This document shows positions 16,013 to 25,231 of a DNA stretch of 64,000 nucleotides, in pieces (positions within the stretch are counted from its first letter, which is position 1; every line of letters starts with the position of its first letter). The stretch comes from Bacteroidales bacterium (lineage in GTDB: Bacteria > Bacteroidota > Bacteroidia > Bacteroidales > F082): the NCBI GenBank assembly GCA_024400425.1, contig JAKSMV010000009.1, forward strand, positions 1-64,000, given 5' to 3'. Below the pieces are notes generated by a model. That model saw only the letters and a list, made by a program, of their open reading frames with translations. It made no database searches and was not told the origin of the DNA. The translations under genes were made by a program, and so were the position numbers.

Positions 16013-19000
16013 TTAATTACCAAGATAGGAAATTATGTAGTCCGAAACTTCAGGATGTTCGTCGATTAGGTCTATTATCACCTTCTGCCACATCATGCTT
16101 GGCATATTCTGCTCACGCACCAATGTCTTAGCCTTCTTCACTGTTTCATCAGATGATGGTGTTGCCGGACGTGTTACAATTGCACGTTCATCGTTTGGGC
16201 GACCCGGACCTTTTTCACTTGTGTTGCCTTGAAATTCGTTTCCGTTTTCCTGCTTGTTATATGTTCTCGTTTTATTGATATAGAATGAATAAACACATTC
16301 TTTAACATCCTCTTTCTTGCGGAAAGCCACTTCCGATTGCAAATGGTCAAGTTCCGCTTCTAATTCATTCCACCATTCATCTTTTATCTCAACATCTTTG
16401 ATTTCGCTGATAAACTTCAGGAAACCTTGTCTGTAATTGCTTGTGTCATCTAATAATCTATACAAATCAACTTGCTCAGGTTTAATCTCTTTCAAAAGAT
16501 TCTTGATTTTTTCCAAAGAATAAGAATCCTGATTGAAAAGATTGATTAAATCTTCAATGGCTTTTTTGCAAGTCTCTTTGTCTTTAATTTTATCACAATA
16601 CAGCAAAGACCACAAAGGATATTTTGCTATCTGCTTGCAGTATTCCTGAATGCTCCATTGAGCATATTTAAGGCTCTTTAAATCCTCAATATTAACGCCA
16701 TTAACTTGCCCCAAATTAAACACCTCTCCAAGAATGCTCGTCAAGTTACGTTCTTCAACCGACCCAAAACGCAGCAATAACTTGTTGCTTGCCTCGCTCG
16801 AACCCTCATCCCACATTTTCAGCAGTATTTCAATCATATCATTCAGCTTCTCATCACCCACAGGCTGAGAAGTGCTCGGATTAAACAAGTCATCCTTATG
16901 CTTGCGCAAAGCAAATGACAGCACAGCATAATTTGCTTGATTGGCGAAGAAGCCGTATGGCCCATGCATCAAAGGAGCTAGTATTTCACTTAACGAAAAT
17001 CTGTCCGCATATTTTTTCTTTGCCTTTTCAATAAGAGAATCTACTTCCTTACAGACGATACTAAGCCACGAATTGCCAGCTATGGCAGAATCCGTCAATT
17101 CACAAGTCTCTGTCACCAGATTGTTTTCACCATCCATAAAGATATATTTCGCTGGTCTGTTTGACCCACCAAACGCCAGCATATCATCTCTAGTACGTTT
17201 TTGGAGCATCTGCAACGATAACGCTTTGTAGTTCTTGTTGGCAAAGAAAGTTGCAGGCTCTGATAATAATCTCTTGACGCTTTCCATACCATTAGGGAAG
17301 ACCCTAACACTAAGTTTCCTATTGATGGTCTGTGGCAAACTACTCACAATACCATCAGAAATACGCTCGCCATTGAAATACAAATTATATGTACCGTTAT
17401 TCAGACGGTTCTTCCATTTGCTGACATATTCTTTTGCAGCGTTTTCAAACTGGCTTGCATCGTCATTGTTATAATGCGAACGGCTAACATTAGCCTGAGC
17501 CAGCGCATCAATGAATTGCGTTTTGGCATTGATTGTAAACACTTCCGATGGAACAATGAAAATGCAATCCTGATATTCTATCGAATAATTTTTAATACGG
17601 ACTTCTGCGATGTCTCTCGCTTCATCAGTAAGGGCAAAGAACATGGCCACATGCAAATAATTGGGTTTTTCGTGAGTATATTTGTTAATCTTGCTGCGAA
17701 TCACCCCTTCCATTTCTTCACACGAATAGAACTGTGGCTGACATTTGCGTATCAATCGCTCTCCGACACGGAATAAGCTTTCCAATTCACTACGACTTTT
17801 TTCATTGTATTTCAAAAAATCATAAGCCATCTTATAGTTGTCTTCCAAACGGGTTTTCTCTTTAGCAATTTCCGCAGGATTATAGGAAGAAACAGAAATC
17901 TTAAAGTCGCCAAACACATCCCTTACGACTATCCTGCTTTCATGCAACCAAGTCAAAATGTCGTTGAGTTTTGCACTGCAACGGTCGCCCGAAAAGATAT
18001 ATTTCAGGTTCAAGTCATTAGGAACATATTTGTCCGGCGTATTCTTAAACTTAATGATGAGCGCATTGAGCAGCAAAATCACCTTAAAAACACGCATATA
18101 GTCGTCGCCCATTTGCTCTACACGGCTCTTGTTTGAAACAAAAACGTTGATGAAGGCCGCACAAGTCGGCTCATTCTCAAACTCCGAATAGAAGAAATCC
18201 CACAGCCAATCTGCTGTCAGCATCATTTTTAGTTCATAAACATTGGGGTCTTCTATGAATTTTTTAAAACCATTGGTTTCATCATTCATAAACCTGACGA
18301 CACTTCTGTTGGCCGAACCCATAATATTTGACAGCTTGGAGCACAAAAAAGCTGTGTAGGGATGCAATGGGAAAAGGTCTCTTATGTGTTCTCTTTCGTC
18401 ATCACGCAAATTGCTTTCGCACAAATAATCGTAGATAGCCTTATCCATTTCTTGCACCGCTCCCCACGAAGCGATATTCAGGCTGGTTTTGTCTGGTATT
18501 CTGAAAGAATGTCGCAATATAAGATAGGTCGAAATCTCATCCATCTGATAATCCACGCTATCGTATCTGTCACCCATCTTTGTAATGTCTTTGCCTCTTT
18601 CGTCCAACGCTCTTTCCGTGCGATGCGAAATCAGGAAAAGAAAAACATTGTTGTTCTGAGATTTCTCTGCGATATTCTGCAACACATTGATTCTGTCGCT
18701 CTTCAAAGTGTCCATTACGCTGGTAAATTCATCCCAAAAAATAATCAATCCGTTGGCTATGCCTTGGCTTTCAATTTCTTTTTCAACTTCCGCTAACCAT
18801 TCGCTGATTTTGTCACTTGTCAAATAGGTCATATCGGCAGCGAGGGCTTCTTCCAGATGCTCAAACACATCAAGGTCATTGGCCCTCAGCTTGGCAACAA
18901 GTTTGTCGTATGTATTCGCTTCCGACGAAAGCTCATCATTCAATTCCAACAACTCTGGTATTCTCGACTTATGCCCTTCAACCCATTCGATGGCTTTTTC

Positions 19001-19462
19001 AAAATCGGATTTAACCGCCACATAATACCCCGATGCGGCAAGAGCTTTCTTTGTCTCTCGCTGTATCGACAACGAAAAGCGAGGAATGTTGTACGCACTT
19101 TCCACACCCTTCAGGACAACCGGAAAATACCGTTTCTGCCTGCGGATGGCAGAAACTTGCGCACGCAACGAATCGCTCTTGATATTGTCAAGATAGCTTT
19201 GTATTTCCTCAATTGGATCACAGAGTAAATGCCTGACAACACTGCTGGCATGGCTTTTGCCCGTGCCAAAGGTCCCTCGCACCCACATTGAGCGTCGCTT
19301 GCTCACTTCACTTGATGTGATTGCCGTAAGGCTACGGCTCAACAAATCACAAAACTGTTGTGTAGGAATAAAGTTCATCCACATGCCAGGCGTTTCGTCT
19401 GTCATGTCATACACAGGAAGAAAATCCTGCATCTTGATGTAATCGGAATATTTGTTTGCCAT
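16013..19462 (-). CDS. brxC: BREX P-loop ATPase BrxC (type 4)
   Basis: This 1,149-residue protein starts at the ATG at 19462 (MANKYSDYIKMQDFLPVYDM), two bases after the brxP stop; a TTG six bases upstream is the alternative. Walker A is in VRGTFGTGKSHAS (about 61-73) and Walker B in GLIIFWDEFTSVMD (about 238-251). The remainder, with FPLHPYTAFLCSKLSNIMGSANRSVVRFM, is characteristic of BrxC/PglY ATPases near 1,200 residues. The C-terminal tail (about 1080-1120) is low-complexity and polar (NKQENGNEFQGNTSEKGPGRP), then ends in a small helical domain. BrxC is an ATPase core component of the BREX complex. Confidence 0.9.
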   Translation of the reverse strand: MANKYSDYIKMQDFLPVYDMTDETPGMWMNFIPTQQFCDLLSRSLTAITSSEVSKRRSMWVRGTFGTGKSHASSVVRHLLCDPIEEIQSYLDNIKSDSLRAQVSAIRRQKRYFPVVLKGVESAYNIPRFSLSIQRETKKALAASGYYVAVKSDFEKAIEWVEGHKSRIPELLELNDELSSEANTYDKLVAKLRANDLDVFEHLEEALAADMTYLTSDKISEWLAEVEKEIESQGIANGLIIFWDEFTSVMDTLKSDRINVLQNIAEKSQNNNVFLFLISHRTERALDERGKDITKMGDRYDSVDYQMDEISTYLILRHSFRIPDKTSLNIASWGAVQEMDKAIYDYLCESNLRDDEREHIRDLFPLHPYTAFLCSKLSNIMGSANRSVVRFMNDETNGFKKFIEDPNVYELKMMLTADWLWDFFYSEFENEPTCAAFINVFVSNKSRVEQMGDDYMRVFKVILLLNALIIKFKNTPDKYVPNDLNLKYIFSGDRCSAKLNDILTWLHESRIVVRDVFGDFKISVSSYNPAEIAKEKTRLEDNYKMAYDFLKYNEKSRSELESLFRVGERLIRKCQPQFYSCEEMEGVIRSKINKYTHEKPNYLHVAMFFALTDEARDIAEVRIKNYSIEYQDCIFIVPSEVFTINAKTQFIDALAQANVSRSHYNNDDASQFENAAKEYVSKWKNRLNNGTYNLYFNGERISDGIVSSLPQTINRKLSVRVFPNGMESVKRLLSEPATFFANKNYKALSLQMLQKRTRDDMLAFGGSNRPAKYIFMDGENNLVTETCELTDSAIAGNSWLSIVCKEVDSLIEKAKKKYADRFSLSEILAPLMHGPYGFFANQANYAVLSFALRKHKDDLFNPSTSQPVGDEKLNDMIEILLKMWDEGSSEASNKLLLRFGSVEERNLTSILGEVFNLGQVNGVNIEDLKSLKYAQWSIQEYCKQIAKYPLWSLLYCDKIKDKETCKKAIEDLINLFNQDSYSLEKIKNLLKEIKPEQVDLYRLLDDTSNYRQGFLKFISEIKDVEIKDEWWNELEAELDHLQSEVAFRKKEDVKECVYSFYINKTRTYNKQENGNEFQGNTSEKGPGRPNDERAIVTRPATPSSDETVKKAKTLVREQNMPSMMWQKVIIDLIDEHPEVSDYIISYLGN

Positions 19463-19464
19463 AA

Positions 19465-22014
19465 TCAAAGCATCATTTTCAGTATGTCAATCGAATTAAG
19501 GTCATCACGAAGGATAATGTTATCCAATCCCATGCGCAATTCGGCACGCAAAACATGGTTGCTTTCTTCCTGAAGGGAAAGGAGCAAACGCTCAAAGGTG
19601 TCCTTGCTAATGCCAAATTGACGATACACGCCTTCCTTCTGGTTCTCATCATAAAACTCTGAAACCGTAAGCGAATAGCGTTGCTGCCGCTCTGCATATC
19701 TGTATAAGGAATAAGCCAAAGCGACCAAAGACAAATCATTGTATGGTCTCCTGCTAAAAACCGGCTTGTTGTTTTCCTTAACAATGATTCCAACATTTAA
19801 CTTGTCTCCAATAGGTGATGCAACAAACGTGTTTTGCAAAGCTCCCAATGGATTCTTCAAAGTGTTCGAATTGATACCGGGAAATTCATCTTCCATAATA
19901 GAAATAATTTCTTCTTTAGAATATGATTTTTCGAAATCAATATTTGAAGAAAAGAACTTTACAACTAAAGAATTATACGTCAAATTAATCCATATAATTT
20001 CCCAAACAGATATAGGATTATCTTTGAATGAAGCTTGAAGCAAAACTCCTAAATTTGAAATACGCTTGTCTTTTTCGGTTAGGATTTCTGCTTCTCTAAA
20101 CCAATTTGTACAAGCAGGAATCATCTTAGAACCAAGTTGACCACCGCCTTTGAAAAAATCATCAGGATTATTGAAAAAATCCGTAATCCAATTCTCTCTC
20201 AACCCAAAAGTCGAGTATCTGTCTACTCCCGAAGTTGCCATTCTTGTATTATTATTTACAGTAGTTTCCGAAATGTTTATTGAATTTGCCGTTACGCAAC
20301 CTTTATCTTTAAAAGTTAAACACCTACGACAATGAACGCATTTGTCTTTATCTATTTTCACAGTAGGGACAACCGATAATGCACCTGTTGGACATTCAAC
20401 TTCACAAAACTCACAATGAATGCAATAAGTCGCTTTATAACAGCACTTTTTAAGCAATGAAGTAAGAATAATATTATCACCTGTATTAGTTACAATGAAA
20501 GTAAGTCCAGAACTACCTTTTGCATAATTTATTTCAAAATCATATGTAAAACCTTCAAACAATAGCGTTCCTTTTATTTCGGTAGTCGAATTAGTGTGGA
20601 TTGAACATTTCCCTAATGGAGATAGCCAAGTGATAAGGTCTTCTTTAGGATTTGTGATTTCCGCCTTGAAATCAGGACTGGCTGAAATAAAATTTACTGC
20701 TGAGCCATCTGAATTTGCAGTTTTTCCTCCCGCTCTTTTTTTCCAATTACCTGATTTAATATAAAACTCTTTATCACTCTCTTTTGTAATTGAGAGTATC
20801 GACATTTTTGAGTTTAATTGATCGATAAATTTGTTAATAGAATTAGGATATTTTCGACCAACTATAAACTCAGACCAGTCAGAAGAAAAAGGACATAATG
20901 AGCAACCTACACGTGCCAAACCATTCCTGTAAGCATCGTTAATTGGCAAATCACGAAACAATAAATACAAATATATTTCAGTTGCGTTCCACTCAAATAT
21001 TGGTCGGACATTTAACACATTATTATGTTTAACACCAACACCAACTCTTTCGTAAGATGAGCGTTGCTCACTTTCTTCAGCTCTAACACCTTCAAATGCT
21101 AATACATTGGGCTGTTTGCCTGTCCCATATATTTGTTTTAATAGTCTATACAATGGTGCAGTCTTCATAACCCCGCAGCACCATCTATGCATACGACTTG
21201 GAGCACCCATTTTGTCCCAATATAAAAGAACATCTTGATGATTTTTAGCCAAATAGAACTTTAATTCAGGATAAAGAGCATTATAGTATTTTTGTATTTC
21301 ATCATATAATGTCATTGATGATGGGAGTTCATATCCCGTATCTGAATAAATGACCAACAAATCATCACTGGGAACAACACGTGTAACTAAATCCAAAACA
21401 ACCATTGAATCCTTTCCACCAGAAAAAGAGCAAATAAACAATTCAACATGATTGTTTAAAATTGGCGCTTTTCCCAATTCCTCAGCCTTGCTCAAAGGCA
21501 TAACATCAAAACTGTCGCAGTCTTCCTTGATAACGACGTGCTCTTCCTTGGTTTTCTTTTCAAGATTATTAGCGAGTGCCTGAAAATCAATATCCGGATT
21601 TTTCTTTGAGACTTCCCGAATATTCTTATAACGCCTATACGTCTGGTTTATGAAGTCCATTGCCTCATGCTCAATGATAAACATTGTGTCCTCATTGCGT
21701 GAGCGGAGTTTCTCAATGTCCACAGGTTTAAGCACCAGCGATTCATAACCTTCCTGCTGTATCACGCTTGGCTTGTCAAAAATATTGCCACCCTTAACCT
21801 CTAAGACAAACTCACCTTTATAAAAATATCTGCGGTCGCAAGCCCACAGTAAAGGTTCTTTCACATGCGGATATATCCATCCAACCTTGTTCAAACCTAG
21901 AAGATCCAGTTCTTCCCAAAAAACAGGACGAGGCGCAGTCCCCAACGCCTCACCAGCCGAAGACATCGTCAAACGCACTCCATTATATTCTTTATCCCAT
22001 ATTACTTTAAACAT
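19465..22014 (-). CDS. brxP: BREX type 4 BrxP: PAPS-reductase-like PP-loop enzyme with Fe-S and DUF4007-like domains
   Basis: This 849-residue protein carries a PP-loop SFSGGKDS at 196-203, the RWCCGVMK motif at 277-284 and CSLC at 371-374, as in PAPS-reductase/DndC-type enzymes. Two [4Fe-4S] ferredoxin motifs follow (C531/534/537/541 and C559/562/565/573). The C-terminus from about 600 (FGLRENWITDFF, LGVLLQASF, RQFGISKDTFERLL) resembles DUF4007. It replaces the PglX methyltransferase of other BREX types and is the marker gene of type 4. The homology to DndC/SspD implies adenylation and sulfur chemistry on DNA or another substrate; that activity is inferred. It is the first gene of the operon, with a palindrome 27 bp upstream of its ATG. 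Confidence 0.88.
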   Translation of the reverse strand: MFKVIWDKEYNGVRLTMSSAGEALGTAPRPVFWEELDLLGLNKVGWIYPHVKEPLLWACDRRYFYKGEFVLEVKGGNIFDKPSVIQQEGYESLVLKPVDIEKLRSRNEDTMFIIEHEAMDFINQTYRRYKNIREVSKKNPDIDFQALANNLEKKTKEEHVVIKEDCDSFDVMPLSKAEELGKAPILNNHVELFICSFSGGKDSMVVLDLVTRVVPSDDLLVIYSDTGYELPSSMTLYDEIQKYYNALYPELKFYLAKNHQDVLLYWDKMGAPSRMHRWCCGVMKTAPLYRLLKQIYGTGKQPNVLAFEGVRAEESEQRSSYERVGVGVKHNNVLNVRPIFEWNATEIYLYLLFRDLPINDAYRNGLARVGCSLCPFSSDWSEFIVGRKYPNSINKFIDQLNSKMSILSITKESDKEFYIKSGNWKKRAGGKTANSDGSAVNFISASPDFKAEITNPKEDLITWLSPLGKCSIHTNSTTEIKGTLLFEGFTYDFEINYAKGSSGLTFIVTNTGDNIILTSLLKKCCYKATYCIHCEFCEVECPTGALSVVPTVKIDKDKCVHCRRCLTFKDKGCVTANSINISETTVNNNTRMATSGVDRYSTFGLRENWITDFFNNPDDFFKGGGQLGSKMIPACTNWFREAEILTEKDKRISNLGVLLQASFKDNPISVWEIIWINLTYNSLVVKFFSSNIDFEKSYSKEEIISIMEDEFPGINSNTLKNPLGALQNTFVASPIGDKLNVGIIVKENNKPVFSRRPYNDLSLVALAYSLYRYAERQQRYSLTVSEFYDENQKEGVYRQFGISKDTFERLLLSLQEESNHVLRAELRMGLDNIILRDDLNSIDILKMML

Positions 22015-22040
22015 TAGTTATTTTTCTCTTCTCAAATAAT

Positions 22041-22055
22041 TGACATACTATGTCA
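22041..22055. promoter_or_regulatory. Palindrome upstream of the BREX operon (candidate operator)
   Basis: TGACAT-ACT-ATGTCA forms a perfect 6-bp inverted repeat with a 3-bp spacer, 27 bp before the brxP ATG, in the AT-rich 22015-22222 gap that must hold the operon promoter. It could be a site for a dimeric regulator such as the WYL protein at 23571-24476. This is an inference from position. Confidence 0.4.
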
Positions 22056-22222
22056 CGAAATTTTTCTTTTTAACTGATAATGAAACAAATTCGAGTTTTT
22101 ATAAAAACCAAAAACAATCCCATTAAAGCACAAAAATAGGAAAAAAGCATATACACAATAAATATATATAAAAAATGTGTGTATTATAATGTTGTCTTTT
22201 CCTTTTAGGATGCATCCCGGCG

Positions 22223-22951
22223 CTAGTTTTTGCCCTGTATTATACTGACCCACTTGCCGCCGAAATTGGTGTCGTTGTAGATTTCAAGGTAATCCTTGCC
22301 GTTTTCGCTTCTCACCTTGAATTGGAAGGAGTTATTGTAATATCGCGAACTCAAACCGTATTTTATGATATTGCCTTCAACGAGATAGGCATAATCACGA
22401 GATAAACCATAGGAGACACTATAGAAATCCTTGATGTTCCCATATTCATCTATCTGTAGCATCCTCTCTCGTTCATCACTGCCAACAGGGTCGGCGATGC
22501 GCCAACGGCCTACGATGCTGGGTTGGCTGGCTGTCTGTTGTTCTTTGGCTACAGGCTGGCTTGCTGTTTTAGCATCGGATTGACTTGTTGAATGATTTGC
22601 AGACTGACTGCTCGATTGTTTTGCTGGTTGGGCAGCAGCCTGTTTTTTAGGTTGACTCGTTGGTTGGCTTTTTGGTTGTTTTGCAGGCTCGCTTACTGGT
22701 TCACTAACGGTTGGAACGGTGGGCTTGGTTTCAGGATTCGCCTTAGGCTGTGTCTTGGACTGAACTGTGGGTTCCTCGGTGGCTAATGTCCCTACAGCAG
22801 GTTCAACCATTTCGACCGCCTCTTCGGTGACAACCTCGTTGTGGTGCAGCAACTTGTCCATTTTGTCGCCATCCACTTGCAGATAGCCCATGAAGAACCA
22901 AAAAACGGTGGCGGCCAAGGCACCAAGAAGGAAGAATGGTAAGTTTTTCAT
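22223..22951 (-). CDS. Membrane-anchored protein with Gln/Ser/Pro/Lys-rich linker
   Basis: This 242-residue protein starts at the ATG at 22951 (MKNLPFFLLGALAATVFWFF), giving a signal anchor at about 3-22. It is followed by an acidic segment and then a long low-complexity linker (about 75-150) of repeated QPK, QPT and QS-type units, including SQPTSQPKKQ and KQSSSQSANHS. The C-terminal 90 residues (SIVGRWRIADPVGSDERERMLQIDEYG onward) look like a small lipocalin-like or Ig-like beta domain outside the inner membrane. No family was recognised. It shares a 15-bp leader block with the next upstream gene, which suggests a common origin or co-regulation. It separates the BREX operon from its likely regulator. 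Confidence 0.62.
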   Translation of the reverse strand: MKNLPFFLLGALAATVFWFFMGYLQVDGDKMDKLLHHNEVVTEEAVEMVEPAVGTLATEEPTVQSKTQPKANPETKPTVPTVSEPVSEPAKQPKSQPTSQPKKQAAAQPAKQSSSQSANHSTSQSDAKTASQPVAKEQQTASQPSIVGRWRIADPVGSDERERMLQIDEYGNIKDFYSVSYGLSRDYAYLVEGNIIKYGLSSRYYNNSFQFKVRSENGKDYLEIYNDTNFGGKWVSIIQGKN

Positions 22952-22967
22952 TTTGTTAACCCTGCTT

Positions 22968-22982
22968 CGTGTCGGGCGCAAC
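22968..22982 (-). promoter_or_regulatory. Duplicated 15-bp leader block, copy 1
   Basis: Minus-strand GTTGCGCCCGACACG lies 16 bp upstream of the ATG at 22951, with AGGG between. An identical block stands at nearly the same distance before the ATG at 23447 (copy 2, 23466-23480). Confidence 0.5.
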
Positions 22983-23024
22983 GGTTAGGAGAAATGATGT
23001 ATTATAGAGATTGTTGTTTTAGGT

Positions 23025-23447
23025 TTATCTGATTGGAATAATAACACGATCCTGATAGTCTGTTGACCATTGCACTTGCCAGGCTCGTCCATCAATCATA
23101 TCGAGCATGATGAAATTATACATGTTATCAGTTGGATAAAGCTTGAAGCGTCCATTTACCGCATCACCTCCAGAAGCTTCGGGAACCAAGTTTAGATATG
23201 TTTGAAATATCTTGTCAATGTCATTGGTGCTATACTGGACTTGCCAAATTAGACCTGTCGCTGTATCCAACTTCAAGAAAGTCCACATGTTTTGAGTCTT
23301 GTACAATTCATAACGGGCATCCTTCGCAGGAGCCACACCTCCGTTGTTAGGGTAATTCTTCGCATCTTGTGCATAGCCAATGCAACAGATAAAAGTCATT
23401 GCTAATATAAGCAGGATCTTTTTCTTGAAGAATACTGAACTTTTCAT
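23025..23447 (-). CDS. Secreted protein with two internal repeats
   Basis: Two in-frame ATGs fit (23456 and 23447). The 23447 start (MKSSVFFKKKILLILAMTF) gives a classical signal peptide with a likely cleavage after IGYAQ and matches the spacing of the neighbouring gene's leader block. The mature part of about 110 residues holds two copies of a roughly 32-residue unit: RYELYKTQNMWTFLKLDTATGLIWQVQYST and RFKLYPTDNMYNFIMLDMIDGRAWQVQWST. The aromatic and Gln-Val-Gln pattern suggests beta strands or a propeller-like blade. The protein is exported; its function is unknown. Confidence 0.65.
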   Translation of the reverse strand: MKSSVFFKKKILLILAMTFICCIGYAQDAKNYPNNGGVAPAKDARYELYKTQNMWTFLKLDTATGLIWQVQYSTNDIDKIFQTYLNLVPEASGGDAVNGRFKLYPTDNMYNFIMLDMIDGRAWQVQWSTDYQDRVIIPIR

Positions 23448-23465
23448 TTTCTTCATCCCTAAATC

Positions 23466-23480
23466 CGTGTCGGGCGCAAC
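23466..23480 (-). promoter_or_regulatory. Duplicated 15-bp leader block, copy 2
   Basis: Identical to 22968-22982 and also followed by an AGGG ribosome-binding-like motif before the start codon. It would be read through if the gene started further upstream, so it argues for the 23447 or 23456 start. Confidence 0.5.
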
Positions 23481-23570
23481 TTCTATGGTTTGTCTATTTA
23501 TTGTTTGTTCCAGAGTTCTCATAATTGCCAAGAGGGCCGGAGCGTTTCCAACCCTCTCGGCAGAAAGGCA

Positions 23571-24476
23571 TTATATGTTTGCTAGGTTCTTGGCGATGTA
23601 GTCCTTGATGTAGCTGACGAGTTCGGGGCTATCCACAATCTCGATGTCGCCAGCCAGCCCGATGACGAAGCGTCCCACGCCACGGTAGTCGGCCACGAAG
23701 GTGTCGAGGAGCCAGTGGGTGGCGTCGAGGGGTTGCGTGTCGCGCTCGGCAAGCGGATACTCCTCGATGAGCAGGCTGTAGGCCATCACGCCCAGATGCA
23801 GCCGCACATGGTGACGGTCGTAGCCCGTCATGCGAAACACGTCGGTGTGCCCCATGCGGTGGCTGCGGCCATGCGCCCACGGGGCGTCGAGCACCTCGGC
23901 CTTGCCGATGCGTGCCGTCTTGAAGGTCTTGTTCAGGCCGTCGTCGAGGTCGTAGCACCACACCTCGGAATAGTTCACCGTGAAGCCAAAAGGCTCCACA
24001 TGCCGGTCGCGCACCGACTGCGAGTTGGTGGAGGCGTAGTCGTGGAAGACCACCTGGCGGTGCTCCTTGATGGCGCTCACGATGGCACTCACATTGGCGG
24101 CGTTCTTCGTCTTGATGGTGCACTCGGGCAGCCCGAGGCTGTCGAACAGCAGGCTCAGCTTACTGCGCAGGTTCTCCTTGAAGAGCGTGTCGCCGTGGAT
24201 GGCATCGACCGACTGGTAGAGCACATGCGTCTCCTCTTCGTTGAGGTGCATGATGTTGTTGAGGTATCGCTTGTCGTTCGAAGGCAGATGGTAACGCTGG
24301 TTCTCCATGATGACGACGAGCCGCGCTCGCCTGAGGTCGTCGAGGTAACGATAGACGCTCGATGGCGACGCGTCAAGCAGCTCCGAAAGCTCTTTCACGG
24401 TGTAGGCATTCCCCGATGCCAGAATCTGTATCAGGTTCAGCTCTTTGACGATTTTTGGGTTGTCGGTGTTGTCCAT
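23571..24476 (-). CDS. HTH-WYL domain transcriptional regulator
   Basis: In this 301-residue protein an N-terminal winged helix-turn-helix (about 8-60; LIQILASGNAYTVKELSELLDASPSSVYRYLDDLR) is followed by a WYL domain (about 130-200). The WYL part is recognised by VVFHDYASTNSQSVRDRHVEPFGFTVNYSEVWCYDLDDG and FKTARIGKAEVL. A C-terminal extension (WCX-like, about 215-300) follows. WYL regulators often control phage-defence loci, and BrxR proteins of BREX systems have this architecture. Two exported-protein genes separate it from brxP, all on the same strand, so control of BREX is plausible but not shown. It has a good promoter of its own at 24584-24615. Confidence 0.82.
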   Translation of the reverse strand: MDNTDNPKIVKELNLIQILASGNAYTVKELSELLDASPSSVYRYLDDLRRARLVVIMENQRYHLPSNDKRYLNNIMHLNEEETHVLYQSVDAIHGDTLFKENLRSKLSLLFDSLGLPECTIKTKNAANVSAIVSAIKEHRQVVFHDYASTNSQSVRDRHVEPFGFTVNYSEVWCYDLDDGLNKTFKTARIGKAEVLDAPWAHGRSHRMGHTDVFRMTGYDRHHVRLHLGVMAYSLLIEEYPLAERDTQPLDATHWLLDTFVADYRGVGRFVIGLAGDIEIVDSPELVSYIKDYIAKNLANI

Positions 24477-24583
24477 AACCTTGTTGTTGTTTATCAGACG
24501 CCTGAAAAAGAAAAATGTTTAGTTACTTTTGAATCATAGGTTTGGCATCTTGCCACTGACGGCAATTTGCTCCCTAACTGCCA

Positions 24584-24615
24584 CAAAGATAGGTGATTTT
24601 GTTGGATTTGCCAAA
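24584..24615 (-). promoter_or_regulatory. Promoter of the WYL regulator gene
   Basis: On the minus strand a -33 TTTG (24615-24612) and a -7 TATCTTTG (24591-24584) are about 20 bp apart, the best full match to the Bacteroidota promoter consensus in the window. It lies about 110 bp before the start codon at 24476. Confidence 0.6.
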
Positions 24616-25015
24616 AGATTGTTGGAAAAAACAAATAATGACAGCCTGCCGGATGCAAGAATGAAGGAAACAAATCTCGAACAAATCTGAAATAAATCCT
24701 ATTGCCAATCCCATATTGGCTTTTTGTGCCCGATTCCCCTAATCGGTGTCATCGGATGTCGCATCTCCGATGCTTGGCTTCAATGCTTAGGTTGCAGAGG
24801 AAAACCTTAGAGAGAAGGCAATTGAGAAAAAGAAGGAAAAGGGAAAGGTAAAAAGACGAAAATAAAAGAAGAGGGAAAGACGAAACTAGTCCGGGTTGGG
24901 TGCGGCAGGAATGGGCAGGACGGCGGGGAAGCGCCTGCCATGTGTGGAGACCGATGGTCCTGCCCTTGATTCTTTGGTTCGTTTCTCATCAAGGAGAAAT
25001 GAACAAGTGAAGATA

Positions 25016-25106
25016 TGGATGGCTTCGTTCCTCGCCATGACGCTGCGCGTCTGTTCTTTGGGAACTTCCTGTCTGGATGGCTTCGTCGTTCCTCCTCGCC
25101 ATGACT
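25016..25106. repeat. REP-like element, two direct copies
   Basis: TGGATGGCTTCGTTCCTCGC (from 25016) and TGGATGGCTTCGTCGTTCCT (from 25074), each continuing into CCATGAC, are direct copies. They are related to the elements at 27579-27667 and 45308-45338. The spacer CGTCTGTTCTTTGG also recurs after the 27.6-kb element. Confidence 0.7.
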
Positions 25107-25187
25107 CGAAGCGTGCGTGAAATCACCTTCAAATAAACCTCCAAGCACTTCGCTTCTCATAGCATTTTCCTTCGCACCAACTAGTGA

Positions 25188-25231
25188 GTTCGTTCGGGGT
25201 TCGTTCGGAGTTCGTTCGGTGTTGCTTCGGT
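25188..25231. repeat. Four tandem 11-mers (GTTCGTTCGGN)
   Basis: Units GTTCGTTCGGG, GTTCGTTCGGA, GTTCGTTCGGT and GTTGCTTCGGT lie head to tail about 85 bp upstream of the second DUF6266 gene, just before its -7 element. They could be operator-like iterons or chance expansion. Confidence 0.75.
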
